Assembly: GCA_949319575.1 (NCBI GenBank)
Contig: CASGHD010000183.1
Coordinates: forward strand, 1-43,339
Source: an uncultured Anaerolineales bacterium
Lineage (GTDB): Bacteria > Chloroflexota > Anaerolineae > Anaerolineales > Villigracilaceae
Reading direction: 5' to 3'
DNA length: 43,339 nt
The first letter of the stretch is position 1. Each line of letters opens with the position of its first letter. The notes beneath the pieces are model-generated. The model was not told where the DNA came from, made no database searches, and worked only from the letters and a program-made list of their open reading frames with translations. The translations under genes were made by a program, and so were the position numbers. Positions 16,440-25,774 of this stretch are shown here, in pieces.

Positions 16440-17588
16440 TTATTTTTCAAGCGTGAATGTTCGATGTTGTATCCAAAGGATGTGCGCGATGATTGCCGTA
16501 TTTAGAATGGTTCCCAGGATCAATGGTTCCTGGGGTGGAACCCCGAAAAGGAAGACCGAATAAGCCGCCAATGAAATTACCTGATATGTGAGCGGAACAA
16601 ACCAGAATCTTGGAACATACAGTGCAAGCGCTAACGAAAATACATCCGCAGGATAGAAGTATCGATCGTGCATTTTTGGCAGGAGAAATGGCGTCAGGGC
16701 AACAGATGCAAGAGCGGCAACCAGCAGAGTTTCAGTGTGGAGCGCAAAGTTTCGATGAGAATAGATGGCTACCCATATTCCAAGCGCAAGGATCGCGACG
16801 CCAAAGCCGATTAGTGTAGAGACAGAATAAGCAGACTGAGGCACAAAGATGTACCAATTCGGGGAGTTGACCGATGGGATTTGCATGGCGTTCGCCTGTC
16901 CCAGATAAATAGTCGTCACGTCTGCGACCGACCTACCGGCGAATATCGCCGGTAGCATCATGGCTAGATAGGTGAGTGGGATAAGCCCAAAGGCATGCCA
17001 GGGGATCTTTTTCTTGAATGCCATCAGTATGAGAAAAGGCGCAAGAAAAATTGCCTGTGCTTTGACGGACATTGAAATGCCATAGGCAAGCATCGCAGGG
17101 ATAGGGCGTTCCGTTAGTATACAGAATGTGGCGAGCAACAGAAAGCAAGTGTACAGGGAGTCGATTTGCCCCCAAAACGCGCTGTTCAACATAACGGTAG
17201 GCGCGAGGAGGAAAATAGACGCGGCAAAGGCTGGGAAATACCCTGCCGTATATTCGAGTCGTAAAATTTTGTAGATAATGAGCGCGTTGATCAGGTCAAA
17301 CAGGATCGGAATAACCTTGATGGCGACAAGCGCTGGAATAAATTGTTCGGCAAGGGTTGCAAAGGAGAGCAGGTAGAGGTAGGGCGGAGTGTAAATCGCG
17401 AAGTTAGTTCCCAACGCGTTCGATATTCCATGCGTGGCTATATAGTCATACCAACGAGCGTAGCCATCGGTATCGTAATTTGTGAATGGGATCATTAGGC
17501 AACGAAGGGTGATGGCAAGGAGGGTCAACCCTACGGTTCCCGCTCTGTAAAGTTTTTCGCGCTTCATAAGTGTGAAGTTTTTCGACAC
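16440..17588 (-). CDS. Polytopic GT-C mannosyltransferase-like membrane protein
   Basis: This 382-residue protein is almost entirely hydrophobic helices. The first outer loop reads NYDTDGYARWYDYI (Asp39, Asp41) and IYTPPYLYLLS, similar to polyprenol-phosphate-mannose-dependent and PIG-V/GT87-like transferases. The start is GTG with AAGGA eight to ten bases upstream; an ATG at residue 8 is an alternative. It sits 18 bases after the GT39-like gene. Family-level call; substrate unknown. Confidence 0.75.
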   Translation of the reverse strand: MSKNFTLMKREKLYRAGTVGLTLLAITLRCLMIPFTNYDTDGYARWYDYIATHGISNALGTNFAIYTPPYLYLLSFATLAEQFIPALVAIKVIPILFDLINALIIYKILRLEYTAGYFPAFAASIFLLAPTVMLNSAFWGQIDSLYTCFLLLATFCILTERPIPAMLAYGISMSVKAQAIFLAPFLILMAFKKKIPWHAFGLIPLTYLAMMLPAIFAGRSVADVTTIYLGQANAMQIPSVNSPNWYIFVPQSAYSVSTLIGFGVAILALGIWVAIYSHRNFALHTETLLVAALASVALTPFLLPKMHDRYFYPADVFSLALALYVPRFWFVPLTYQVISLAAYSVFLFGVPPQEPLILGTILNTAIIAHILWIQHRTFTLEK

Positions 17589-17606
17589 GCGGGTTTTCCT
17601 TGATCG

Positions 17607-19115
17607 TTACTGATGTTTTGAATATAGATAAACCAGCAGAGACCCCCATTCTTCAACGCGATCCAGTTCGAAGTGGTCGTTTAGCCAGGCAAGGTGCGGG
17701 TGTGTAGGCGCACCGGCGACAGTAAATTCTTCGATGGATTCCCGAAAAATGATAAACCACACATGTTCCGCGCCGCGAGAGGCGATTTCGAGGTTGGGGT
17801 GTGGGTTTAAGCCCAGGACTTCTTGCGTGGCGGGTAAGAGTGTATCCGTCGGTGAGCCTGGAGGGTCAATGATGTAGCTTTGCGGCAGTTCACGGTCGAA
17901 GTATATAGCAGGCAACAGGGATAACTTATTCGAGTGGATGATTACATCGCCGGGTTGCAGATTCTTTCTCAACCCATGATCCATTTCCTGGTAGGGGGCG
18001 TAGGGGAAGCCTGAATAAGTAAGGCGCTGATACAAACCCAAGCCGGCGTTGGTTGCCAGTAAAAGCAGAAGGATGTATTGGGTTGGGCGGGATGAGTTGA
18101 TTGTCAGCGACCACGCCAGCCAGACACAAAAAATAACGCCTGATGGCAAGAGCGCGCGTTCGATGTACACGGGCTTCCACTGTGAGAACAGGAATAGCAA
18201 TACCGCTGGGCAAACTGCCAGATAGAACACCCATATCCCACGGGTTGCCATCGGCGCGCTTTGTGAGTATGCGCGGATGGTTTGCCAGATCGCAAGGGTT
18301 ACCACCAGTGTGGCTGAGAAGAGCGCGAAGATCAACCAAATACCGGGGAGCGGTAGAAATGATGTAAACGTCAATAGCAGAGTAAAAAAGCGCTCGGCGC
18401 CGGGTTTTTCGACCCAATAGGAGTTACTAACCTTTGCAAACTGGGCGGGAAGTTGAATTAGCCAGGGGGTGTACAAAATCACCGCCGCGAAACCAGCCAG
18501 CACGGTGGCGCGAAGCGATCTCCAATCCCTTTGAAGTACGGGAGTCAACGCGAGAGGGATTAAGTAGAACGCGGCGAGGTTATGCGTGTATTGCGCCAGG
18601 GCGCAGGTGATGGCAAAAACTCCCCACCAGCGCCAATCCTCGGTCCGACTTCCCTGCCAATATGCATAGGTTGCGGCGACGAGCCACATGGCTAGGAAGG
18701 CATACATGCGAATTTCTTGCGAGTAGTGGACCTGGAAAGGCGCCAGCGCCACGAACAGCCCTGCGATGAACGCTGTTTGCTTGTTAAACAATTCGCGGGT
18801 AAGTCGGTAGGCAATGTAGATCAAGCACAGACCCGCAAGCACAGATAAACTTCTTGCGGCAAGCAGGGATGAACCAAACAATTTCATCCATCCCCAAAGC
18901 AGGGTGTAATACCCAAGTGGATGTATGTCTGAACTGCCGACGCCGCCAGGCGCAAGCGTGCCGTACATCATCGCCCCAAGACCCTTCTCTGAAAACAGGA
19001 TCGCGAAGGCTTCGTCATACCACATTGGACGCGATGTTATGCCAAGCAGGCGAACGACGAGAGCCAACAAGAGAACGGATATGAGCCTTGCGTTTTTCTT
19101 AAACCAAAATTTCAT
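17607..19115 (-). CDS. GT39/ArnT-type membrane glycosyltransferase
   Basis: The 502 residues show features of the PMT/ArnT family (GT39/GT83): PMWYDEAFAIL with Asp34-Glu35 in the first outer loop, DIHPLGYYTLLW (63-74) and FQVHYSQEIRMYAFLAMW near residue 130. About eleven helices and a C-terminal outer domain follow. These enzymes move a sugar from a polyprenyl-phosphate donor to protein or lipid at the outer membrane face. It is the second gene of the minus-strand glycan block. Confidence 0.85.
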   Translation of the reverse strand: MKFWFKKNARLISVLLLALVVRLLGITSRPMWYDEAFAILFSEKGLGAMMYGTLAPGGVGSSDIHPLGYYTLLWGWMKLFGSSLLAARSLSVLAGLCLIYIAYRLTRELFNKQTAFIAGLFVALAPFQVHYSQEIRMYAFLAMWLVAATYAYWQGSRTEDWRWWGVFAITCALAQYTHNLAAFYLIPLALTPVLQRDWRSLRATVLAGFAAVILYTPWLIQLPAQFAKVSNSYWVEKPGAERFFTLLLTFTSFLPLPGIWLIFALFSATLVVTLAIWQTIRAYSQSAPMATRGIWVFYLAVCPAVLLFLFSQWKPVYIERALLPSGVIFCVWLAWSLTINSSRPTQYILLLLLATNAGLGLYQRLTYSGFPYAPYQEMDHGLRKNLQPGDVIIHSNKLSLLPAIYFDRELPQSYIIDPPGSPTDTLLPATQEVLGLNPHPNLEIASRGAEHVWFIIFRESIEEFTVAGAPTHPHLAWLNDHFELDRVEEWGSLLVYLYSKHQ

Positions 19116-19180
19116 AAGTCTGATTGTACCCAGGCGTGTCTATCAAAAAACGATGGAGTTGAATCGCCATTGCTTTTCTC

Positions 19181-21190
19181 TTACTCTCCTTCTGGAATTT
19201 GGTAGAGAACATAATCTCCATGCGGTGATTCTGCGACAATTCGCATGAGTTGAAGCGTTTTCTCGAGTTGAACTTCATCGGGATTGTTGCCGATAGCCAA
19301 TTCACTGCCTGCGGTATACACTAACACGTGAGTGTAGCCTTGCTTGAGCCAGGCGGCGAGGATGCCCCCCGGTGATTTATACAGATACAGATCGTGTGAG
19401 AAATTATCCAGGATGGGGTCGGGCTGAATCTTGCGTTGCGCCCCGTAACTTCTGGGTTCGAACAAAGAGTAGATGCTGGCGTCTGTGGGTGTTTGCTCGA
19501 TTAGCTTTAATGCGTGAAAATACCCCGGCTGATACCTTTCGAAATAGTTATCCTTGGATACAATCCCCGTTAAAATCCCAAGCGGGTTTCTGGCGATCGT
19601 TCCCAGCGTCATATCGAACAGGTTGACCGCGAGCATTGCTGCGATCAGCATCGTTACAATGAACGAAACACGAAGACTTTTGGCGTCAAATTTGTCGAGG
19701 GTAGCCAGCCCAACAGCGGAGGGAATTGCAAAGGGAATCAAAGCCGGTAGTAATAACCTTGCCTGCCATAAGCTTTTGGTGGAGACATAGCCGAGAATCC
19801 AAAAGGATAGGCCAAACAAGCCATATAGACCGATACATTCCAGGGCGGCGCGTTGAGACGCGCTTGCCTGGGCGGCTCGATAAAAAACGATCAATGCCAA
19901 TGGCAGGCATGCCAGGAATAAAGGTCCGATATTTCCATCGAATTGATTGATGTCCTGACTCCCAAGCGTGATCGTGATGGGCAAAGACAACAGCGCCATG
20001 ATATCCCAGCCGCTACCGGTGCCTGCGCCAGAAAATGCCGCCGCGCGAAAAGAATCCCAATACTTGCCGCCAAAAACGAACGGATAGAAAGGATTCCCCA
20101 TCCAGACCCAATTGCGCAGATACCAGATTGCCCCAGTGATAAGGCTGACCAGGCTGAATTGGGCAATGGCGCGCATGGCTTCCGTGATATTGCGACGCTT
20201 CCAATACGCGATTGTGACAACAGCAGAGATGAGCATTACGACGCTCGTATATTTGACCCCCATGGACATCCCTGCGGCAATTGCTCCGATCACCCATAAT
20301 CTTGGATCCTGTTTCGAATACCCTTCTTGCAGGCAAAATAGCAACGCCAGCCCATAAAAAGATAATGCCATATCTGTGTATGCCCAGGACGACAGTAAGA
20401 GTAAAGACGGCATGGACGCCAAAATTGTGATCGCCCACCAGGCTGTATCTACCCCCCATAGTTTATACGCCCATTGCCAGACAAGAAGAATAGACAGGAC
20501 GCCCCACAGAAAGTGTATTTGCTGAGATGCGATCTCGGCATTTAATCCTAGCGCCCAGAAATAAACCCCCTCGACCAGCCCGGGAAACCAGTAGTGAGGC
20601 ACGTCATAGGCTTGTATGCCTGCGTCGCGAATCCACAGCTCGGGCGCGCGCAAGTGATACAGGAGCGCGTCGAATGCTTCAAAGGGAGGAAGAAAGGTTC
20701 TCAAAAAAGTTAAAGTTAATGCCGTTCCTGCCGCAACCTTCATCCATTTGGGCGCGCTTAGGCTCAAATCAACCGACTTGGTGACGAAGGCTCTAATTTG
20801 ATAAAGGCATTCGTTTGTCTCTCCCAGCCACGTCAAGCCGATCAACAAAATAATCTGAATGGCAAGCAGAGCGTATAGTTGCGCGATTCCCACATAAGCC
20901 AACCCAAAACCCACTATGCCAAGTTCCCCCAGCCCAATTCCGCCCGCGATCAGAATGCTTTCAGGGGCGCTGGAAAAGACGGGATGAATCTTCCGGAGGG
21001 TTAACCGACCTAATGAAAATGCGTTCGCGCAAAGAAGCGCAGTCACGAAAACCGACCAAAGCGTGGAACCCAGCTGATCCAAGACTAAAAGAGCCAACGG
21101 TTTGTGAGCGATAAAATATATCGTGATGGATATACCCACCCAGAAAACGATCGCCCACCTCAAACTCGCTGTCAAGCTCCTGTTGTTCAT
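19181..21190 (-). CDS. Large polytopic membrane protein, GT-C-like
   Basis: The 669 residues contain about thirteen helices, with PPFEAFDALLYHLRAPELW (about 168-186) as the probable catalytic loop; the Asp and the YHL-P-E pattern recur in large GT-C-like proteins of Chloroflexota and Cyanobacteria. The last 150 residues are soluble and outer (DNYFERYQPGYFHALKLIEQ). It is the first gene of the glycan block, about 60 bp from the sigma-factor stop. The start reads GGGGAATGAA, with no room for a normal Shine-Dalgarno spacing. Function uncertain beyond sugar transfer or lipid-linked glycan handling. Confidence 0.7.
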   Translation of the reverse strand: MNNRSLTASLRWAIVFWVGISITIYFIAHKPLALLVLDQLGSTLWSVFVTALLCANAFSLGRLTLRKIHPVFSSAPESILIAGGIGLGELGIVGFGLAYVGIAQLYALLAIQIILLIGLTWLGETNECLYQIRAFVTKSVDLSLSAPKWMKVAAGTALTLTFLRTFLPPFEAFDALLYHLRAPELWIRDAGIQAYDVPHYWFPGLVEGVYFWALGLNAEIASQQIHFLWGVLSILLVWQWAYKLWGVDTAWWAITILASMPSLLLLSSWAYTDMALSFYGLALLFCLQEGYSKQDPRLWVIGAIAAGMSMGVKYTSVVMLISAVVTIAYWKRRNITEAMRAIAQFSLVSLITGAIWYLRNWVWMGNPFYPFVFGGKYWDSFRAAAFSGAGTGSGWDIMALLSLPITITLGSQDINQFDGNIGPLFLACLPLALIVFYRAAQASASQRAALECIGLYGLFGLSFWILGYVSTKSLWQARLLLPALIPFAIPSAVGLATLDKFDAKSLRVSFIVTMLIAAMLAVNLFDMTLGTIARNPLGILTGIVSKDNYFERYQPGYFHALKLIEQTPTDASIYSLFEPRSYGAQRKIQPDPILDNFSHDLYLYKSPGGILAAWLKQGYTHVLVYTAGSELAIGNNPDEVQLEKTLQLMRIVAESPHGDYVLYQIPEGE

Positions 21191-21210
21191 TCCCCAATTA
21201 TAAAATACGA

Positions 21211-21250
21211 ATCAAAAAGCGACGGCATTGTTACGCCGCCGCTTTTTGAT
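21211..21250 (-). terminator. Intrinsic terminator after the primary sigma gene
   Basis: A 16-bp stem with one mismatch (21211-21226 with 21235-21250, outer arms ATCAAAAAGCG) begins right at the sigma-factor stop codon. On the minus strand the downstream arm ends CGCTTTTTGAT, giving the T-rich tail. Confidence 0.9.
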
Positions 21251-22462
21251 TTATTCTCCCAAATAATCGCGGAGTTTTCTGCGAATGGTTGGATGCCGCA
21301 GGCGGCTCAACGCCTGCGCTTCGATCTGGCGCACGCGTTCGCGCGTCACGCCCATTTTACGACCAACTTCTTCGAGGGTATATGCCTGCCCGTCGAGCAA
21401 GCCATAGCGCAGTTGCAAAATGCGGACTTCGCGCGGAGGCAATCCGTTCAACACTTCGCCGAGGTGTTCCTTGAGTAAATTGTATGTGGCGGTGTCGTCG
21501 GGAGGGGGAGCCTCATCGTCTTCGATGAAGTCGCCGAGCACTGAATCTTCCTCGTCGTCAGTTGGGGTTTCCAGCGAAAGCGGACGCCGCGCCACCTGAA
21601 TCATATTTTCGACCTTCTTGGGCGGCACATCGAGCGCTTCCGCAATCTCTTCCACGCTAGGTTCGCGCCCGAGACGTTGAGTCAACTGGTGTTGCACGCG
21701 CAGGAGTTTGTTGATCTGGTCGCCCATGTGAACGGGGACGCGGATCGTGCGCCCCTGGTCGGCGATGGCGCGCGTGACCGCCTGGCGAATCCACCATGTT
21801 GCGTAGGTGGAAAATTTATGCCCACGACGATAGTCGAATTTCTTGGTTGCGCGGATGAGACCGATGTTGCCTTCCTGGATCAGATCGAGGAAGGGAACGC
21901 CGCGCCCCATGTATTTTTTGGCGACTGAGATCACCAAGCGCGAGTTCGCTGTGATGAGATGTTCACGCGCCGCCCAGCCATCTTCGATCAGTTTGCGCAG
22001 GTCGGCGCGGCGGCGAGGAGTGGCGTTGCCTTTTGCAAGTTCTTCACGCGACATACGCCCGCGCTCGATGCGTTGCGCGAGGGCAACTTCCTCTGTCGCA
22101 GTCAACAGTGGAACTCGGCTGACTTCTTTGAGATACAACCCAATCGTATCGTCAGTGTCGATGTTGGCGAGGTAGTCATCAAGCGCGAGGTCAACCTCGG
22201 GTTCAGCCTCGGTGGCTTCTACCGCCACAAGTTCGTCCTCGGTGGGTTCAGAGGTGTTGGCATCCTCCACGAAGGGAATCCCCGCGCTCAATAGCGCCGA
22301 AAAGGCTTCCTCAAGTTGTTCCACGTCCTGCTCGGCTTCGGGGAAGAAGTGCAGGATGTCATCGAGTGTGACGTAGGATTTCTGTCGCCCAAGTTCGATC
22401 AAACGCGCGATCGCGGGAAACTCTTCCTCTTCGTCTACCATCAAAATCTTATCTACATCCAT
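21251..22462 (-). CDS. sigA: Primary RNA polymerase sigma factor (RpoD/SigA)
   Basis: The 403 residues have all group 1 sigma-70 regions: a short acidic N-terminal region (1-85), region 1.2 DTIGLYLKEVSRVPLLTATEE, region 2 DLIQEGNIGLIRATKKFDY and KFSTYATWWIRQA, region 3 and the region 4 helix-turn-helix LEEVGRKMGVTRERVRQIE ending RLRHP. It directs the polymerase to TTGACA/TATAAT promoters, such as those found in this window. Its ATG follows directly on the stop of a small upstream ORF (TGAATG); a Shine-Dalgarno is weak, so coupling may matter. The N-terminal region has no NCR insert, as in other compact forms. Confidence 0.96.
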   Translation of the reverse strand: MDVDKILMVDEEEEFPAIARLIELGRQKSYVTLDDILHFFPEAEQDVEQLEEAFSALLSAGIPFVEDANTSEPTEDELVAVEATEAEPEVDLALDDYLANIDTDDTIGLYLKEVSRVPLLTATEEVALAQRIERGRMSREELAKGNATPRRRADLRKLIEDGWAAREHLITANSRLVISVAKKYMGRGVPFLDLIQEGNIGLIRATKKFDYRRGHKFSTYATWWIRQAVTRAIADQGRTIRVPVHMGDQINKLLRVQHQLTQRLGREPSVEEIAEALDVPPKKVENMIQVARRPLSLETPTDDEEDSVLGDFIEDDEAPPPDDTATYNLLKEHLGEVLNGLPPREVRILQLRYGLLDGQAYTLEEVGRKMGVTRERVRQIEAQALSRLRHPTIRRKLRDYLGE

Positions 22463-22702
22463 TCAGTTTATGATCGCTTTCTTTTTGTGATCTTGTATAT
22501 CCATTAGGATTTTCGCTCGCAGGCGGTCTGCGGCCGCCTTTTGTGCCAGCGAAGCGACCTGTGTCTTTTGCTGAGCCGATGGATATGATGAAAATCCTTG
22601 ACGCGGCGCAGGGTCAAGATGTTTCTTGTCAGTATGACGTACGCGGTTTGCGGGCAGTTGTACTGCCGCCGCCCTGGCGTAACTTCGACGAAACAGGCTC
22701 AA
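22463..22702 (-). CDS. Possible small protein upstream of and coupled to sigA (TTG start)
   Basis: A 79-residue frame begins at a TTG with AGGAG eight bases upstream and ends with TGA immediately followed by the sigA ATG. The product is basic, with RSYARAAAVQLP near the N-terminus and a likely helical end, KAAADRLRAKILMDIQDHKK. I do not recognise it. In favour: Shine-Dalgarno, exact junction with sigA and no other use for the 240 bases. Against: the promoter predicted at 22720-22748 would start the transcript near 22713, inside that Shine-Dalgarno, so the stretch could instead be a long sigA leader. Confidence 0.45.
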   Translation of the reverse strand: MSLFRRSYARAAAVQLPANRVRHTDKKHLDPAPRQGFSSYPSAQQKTQVASLAQKAAADRLRAKILMDIQDHKKKAIIN

Positions 22703-22719
22703 CTGCGTAACTCCTAATC

Positions 22720-22748
22720 AGAATACACACTTTCCAAACGAAATTCAA
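22720..22748 (-). promoter_or_regulatory. Sigma-70 promoter for sigA
   Basis: On the minus strand TTGAAT (22748-22743), a 17-bp spacer and TATTCT (22725-22720) form a good housekeeping promoter, 258 bases before the sigA ATG. Transcription should begin near 22713. Confidence 0.7.
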
Positions 22749-22792
22749 GCCCTTATTGTTGCTCTTTCATAGACGCTTCAACGATTGAAATG

Positions 22793-23431
22793 TTACGGCT
22801 GAGGGGTGCCTGTTGCCGGGGTTGGCGAGCCAGCCTCGCTCGTGGGTGGAAGTGGAGTGAAAGTTTCTGTCGGCGTTGGGCTGGGCGTGGGTGTCTCCAG
22901 GTAGGGCGGGGCGGTTAAGAGTCCGAAAAGCGGGTCGAGGCTAAACTTGCTGATGGTCACCACGTCGCCATCCGGGCTGAGCGCGTAATATTCGCTTTCT
23001 GTTGGGGTGATAACACCGATGCTTGCCTTTCGTTCCACCCCGCCTTTGAATTGGACAATTAAAGTATATTCAGGCGCATCCAATCCAATCACATCAAAGG
23101 GGATATCTGCGATGGTGTCTTCGATTCGAAGTGTGGTGATCTGACTCGCCGCCGCTTCTGCCGCCGCCTGGTCTGCGGAGGCTTCGACCGGCAGGACCAA
23201 CTCCCACGCGCCGTCCTCGCCTCGCGCCACCTCAACCGTTTCGCCGGTTTTCGATTCGATGCGTATTTGTGTGGGAACGCCATCCTCCGCGCTGAATAAA
23301 TAGGATGCAACTTCCTCGGGTTCGAGCGTGAGGGCAATCTCAGCCGGTTTCTCGCGGTTGTTGGCGAAGTAGTAGGCTCCCAATGCCACAGCGAGGATCA
23401 GCAGATAAACAAGCGTTGTGTTCCGTCGCAT
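22793..23431 (-). CDS. DUF4340-domain membrane-anchored protein
   Basis: The 212 residues have one N-terminal helix (about 7-23) and an outer domain matching DUF4340: YLFSAEDGVPTQIRIESKTG, WELVLPVEASADQAAAEAAAS, ITTLRIEDTI and EYTLIVQFKGG. A Pro/Thr-rich tail (TPSPTPTETFTPLPPTSE) ends the chain. DUF4340 genes usually follow GldG-like genes, and here it is the last gene of that operon, two bases after the GldG-like stop. Its job in the ABC complex is not established. Confidence 0.88.
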   Translation of the reverse strand: MRRNTTLVYLLILAVALGAYYFANNREKPAEIALTLEPEEVASYLFSAEDGVPTQIRIESKTGETVEVARGEDGAWELVLPVEASADQAAAEAAASQITTLRIEDTIADIPFDVIGLDAPEYTLIVQFKGGVERKASIGVITPTESEYYALSPDGDVVTISKFSLDPLFGLLTAPPYLETPTPSPTPTETFTPLPPTSEAGSPTPATGTPQP

Positions 23432-23432
23432 G

Positions 23433-25031
23433 TTATCCTTGTTTCCTGCGTTGGAGCCAGGTCATTACGCCAAGCACAATAAAGATACCGGGCACGAGTA
23501 TCGCGACGATGAACATCAAAAACAGGATTCGCCCCTGCGAGGCGGGGTTGAAACTGCGTGTGACCGGCTCTTTGGAGGTAAGTTGGATCATCCCTTCCTG
23601 TCGTGCCGCCCAGTCTACCGAGTTGGCAAAGATATCGCCATTGCCGTATTGGTCGAAATTCTGGTCGGTGGCAAATTGGGATGTTCCGAACACAACCACG
23701 CGGCTTTTGTTGGCAGTATTTTCTGCCGCGATGGCGAGCGTCATGGGTCCTGGAATGTCCGCCGTTTCATCGAATGCTACGTTTGGTTCCGCTGTGTTTG
23801 TTTCACCCCAGGATTTGGCGGTGGTTTGAACCAAGAGGCTAGCCTGAACGTTCTCCGGCGCGGAAGCGATCGTCAGACTGCGAGTGAGGGGAAAGTAGGT
23901 GATGATGTTGTTCATCTTGCGGGTGATGGCATGCGGTCCGGGGTAGTCTGCGGCTGTGCCGATCGTGGGATCCGGGCTGTCGAGATCGATCACAATGTCG
24001 TTGTTGATGGAGATGCCCCAATCTTCGAGGAGTAATTCGGCAAGCGGGTCTGCCTGGTCGCCGAAGTCAGTCGCGATGAGAGGATCTTCCATTACCAGGA
24101 GAGACCCGCCGCCCGCCAGATATGCGCGCAACAATTTTTGCTCATTTTCAGTGATTGGCTGGACAGGTCCAGCGATGATGATGAGGTCGGCGTCTTCGGG
24201 CATCTTGTTTTCGGCGGGCAGGTTGAGCGTGCTCACCGTGTAATTCTTGCTTTCGAGAATTTCTCTGGCGCGGGTCATCGAGCCGGTTTCCTGGTTGTAC
24301 TCCAGCGAGTCGCGTTCTCCATGCCCGACCAGGAAGTAAACGGCGCGTTCTTCCGGGTTGGTCAACCGTAAAAGCGCCTCGAAGATCTCCGCCTCTGATG
24401 CGGATGCGGCGATCTCTTTGCGCCCGCTCATTTCAAGGAGGATTTTCCCGTCGCCGGTGATGTTATTTTCACGCGCCCGTTGTGGGTCGCGGTTGGGGTC
24501 GATGAATTCATAATCGAATTTACCGCCGCTTTTCGACTTGATCCGGTCGAGAAGTTCCTGCGCCGAATCGGATGGAAGTTGGCTGAAGAAACCCGTGGCA
24601 CGAACTTTATCCGGCAGGGATTCGAGCGCGGCTGTGAGTTCCGGCGCCAGCGTGTTAGATTGTTCTTCCGTCAGATCAAGGAGCGGCGTTGGGTTCTGAT
24701 AAGCAAGAGTGTTTGCCACTACAATGATGGCAAGGAAGGCAAGGGATGCGATCAGAGTGTTTCCGCCGTAACGGGCTTGACGTCCGGTGATGAAGCGCTG
24801 GAATTTCCCGGGTTCAAAAATGGCATATGCGGCTATTCCAAGGATCACCAATCCGCCGCTGATCCACAATCCGTTGTTCAAGCGTTCAGGGAATTGGACG
24901 GTGTACAAACCAAGCGCAATGACTCCTTTGGCGGCGGCGAGCAAGCCGGTGGCAATGCAAGCCACAAGGGCGACGATGAGCGCGATGACGGTGTAGCGGC
25001 TGGAGGCCGGTTTGTTCGACTTGTTTTTCAT
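23433..25031 (-). CDS. GldG-like ABC-transporter auxiliary protein
   Basis: About 532 residues: two N-terminal helices, a third near residue 85, a large outer domain of the ABC_transp_aux type (VYFLVGHGERDS, DLIIIAGPVQPITENEQKLLRAYL, GGSLLVMEDPL) and a C-terminal helix before WLQRRKQ. The family partners a GldF-like permease and a GldA-like ATPase. In Bacteroidota this supports gliding; elsewhere the role is unclear. The start at 25031 is chosen because TAATG overlaps the permease stop and GGAG lies nine bases upstream; an in-frame ATG at 25040 sits directly on the GGAG. Confidence 0.9.
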   Translation of the reverse strand: MKNKSNKPASSRYTVIALIVALVACIATGLLAAAKGVIALGLYTVQFPERLNNGLWISGGLVILGIAAYAIFEPGKFQRFITGRQARYGGNTLIASLAFLAIIVVANTLAYQNPTPLLDLTEEQSNTLAPELTAALESLPDKVRATGFFSQLPSDSAQELLDRIKSKSGGKFDYEFIDPNRDPQRARENNITGDGKILLEMSGRKEIAASASEAEIFEALLRLTNPEERAVYFLVGHGERDSLEYNQETGSMTRAREILESKNYTVSTLNLPAENKMPEDADLIIIAGPVQPITENEQKLLRAYLAGGGSLLVMEDPLIATDFGDQADPLAELLLEDWGISINNDIVIDLDSPDPTIGTAADYPGPHAITRKMNNIITYFPLTRSLTIASAPENVQASLLVQTTAKSWGETNTAEPNVAFDETADIPGPMTLAIAAENTANKSRVVVFGTSQFATDQNFDQYGNGDIFANSVDWAARQEGMIQLTSKEPVTRSFNPASQGRILFLMFIVAILVPGIFIVLGVMTWLQRRKQG

Positions 25032-25765
25032 TATTTCCATCTCCGGACTTCGATCGCCACTGTGCCGGTAAAGAGTCCGATGGCGATCAGGCTGAAGAAA
25101 TAGACCAGGTTCGATAGCTCAAGGCTGCCGGCGTTGAGCGCGTTCGCAAAATGGGTATTGAGTTGCAGGTAGCGGAAGAACTCGCCGCCGGTGGGGAGCA
25201 CGTTTGCAGGGATGCCGATCAGCCACCACAGCGTGATCAGAACCGCAATGGTTGTGATGAATGCCGTTACTTGATTGCTAAACACTGCGGACAACCCGAC
25301 TCCAATGGCGACGAATGCGGCAGAGAGCAGGATCAACCCCAAATAGGAGGAGAGCGTCAGCTTCCAGTCCAACCCTGGGGTAATTTGGGTGCGCAGGATG
25401 AGCGGAAAAATCCCTGTGACGATAATGAGGGTGAACACGAACAGGAAACTTCCCAACCATTTCCCAGCCACGAGTTCAAAGTCGCGGACGGGGGCGGTCA
25501 ATAGCAGTTCGATCGTGCCTGTGCGGGTTTCGTCTGCCAGCACGCGCATGGTCAGCGCGGGTATCGATAACAGAAGCAGAAAGGCAAAGAGGTCGTTGAT
25601 TACAGTCACATCGGGCACGAAACCGAAATTCTGGTTGGCGTACACGAGAAGGAATGCAAAATACCCGCCCAGAATAAACAGCAAAGCCACCGCCACGACA
25701 TAGGCGATGGGGCTGATGAAATATTGATCGTATTCGCGCCGTGCAATGGTCCAGATGTTACGCAT
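25031..25765 (-). CDS. ABC-2 type permease (GldF-like)
   Basis: The 244 residues begin MRNIWTIARREYDQYFISPIAY, typical of ABC-2 permeases, and contain six helices. The conserved loop MRVLADETRTGTIELLLTAPV follows the second helix. It forms the membrane channel for the ATPase encoded just upstream and overlaps the GldG-like gene by one base. ATGAGG precedes its start at good spacing. Substrate unknown. Confidence 0.92.
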   Translation of the reverse strand: MRNIWTIARREYDQYFISPIAYVVAVALLFILGGYFAFLLVYANQNFGFVPDVTVINDLFAFLLLLSIPALTMRVLADETRTGTIELLLTAPVRDFELVAGKWLGSFLFVFTLIIVTGIFPLILRTQITPGLDWKLTLSSYLGLILLSAAFVAIGVGLSAVFSNQVTAFITTIAVLITLWWLIGIPANVLPTGGEFFRYLQLNTHFANALNAGSLELSNLVYFFSLIAIGLFTGTVAIEVRRWK

Positions 25766-25774
25766 ATTGTTGCC

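Noticed and set aside
16214..16450. 78-residue frame in the spacer after the GT2 gene
   Set aside because: Its CAELVEVF stretch is the translated dispersed repeat; no ribosome site or conservation signal.
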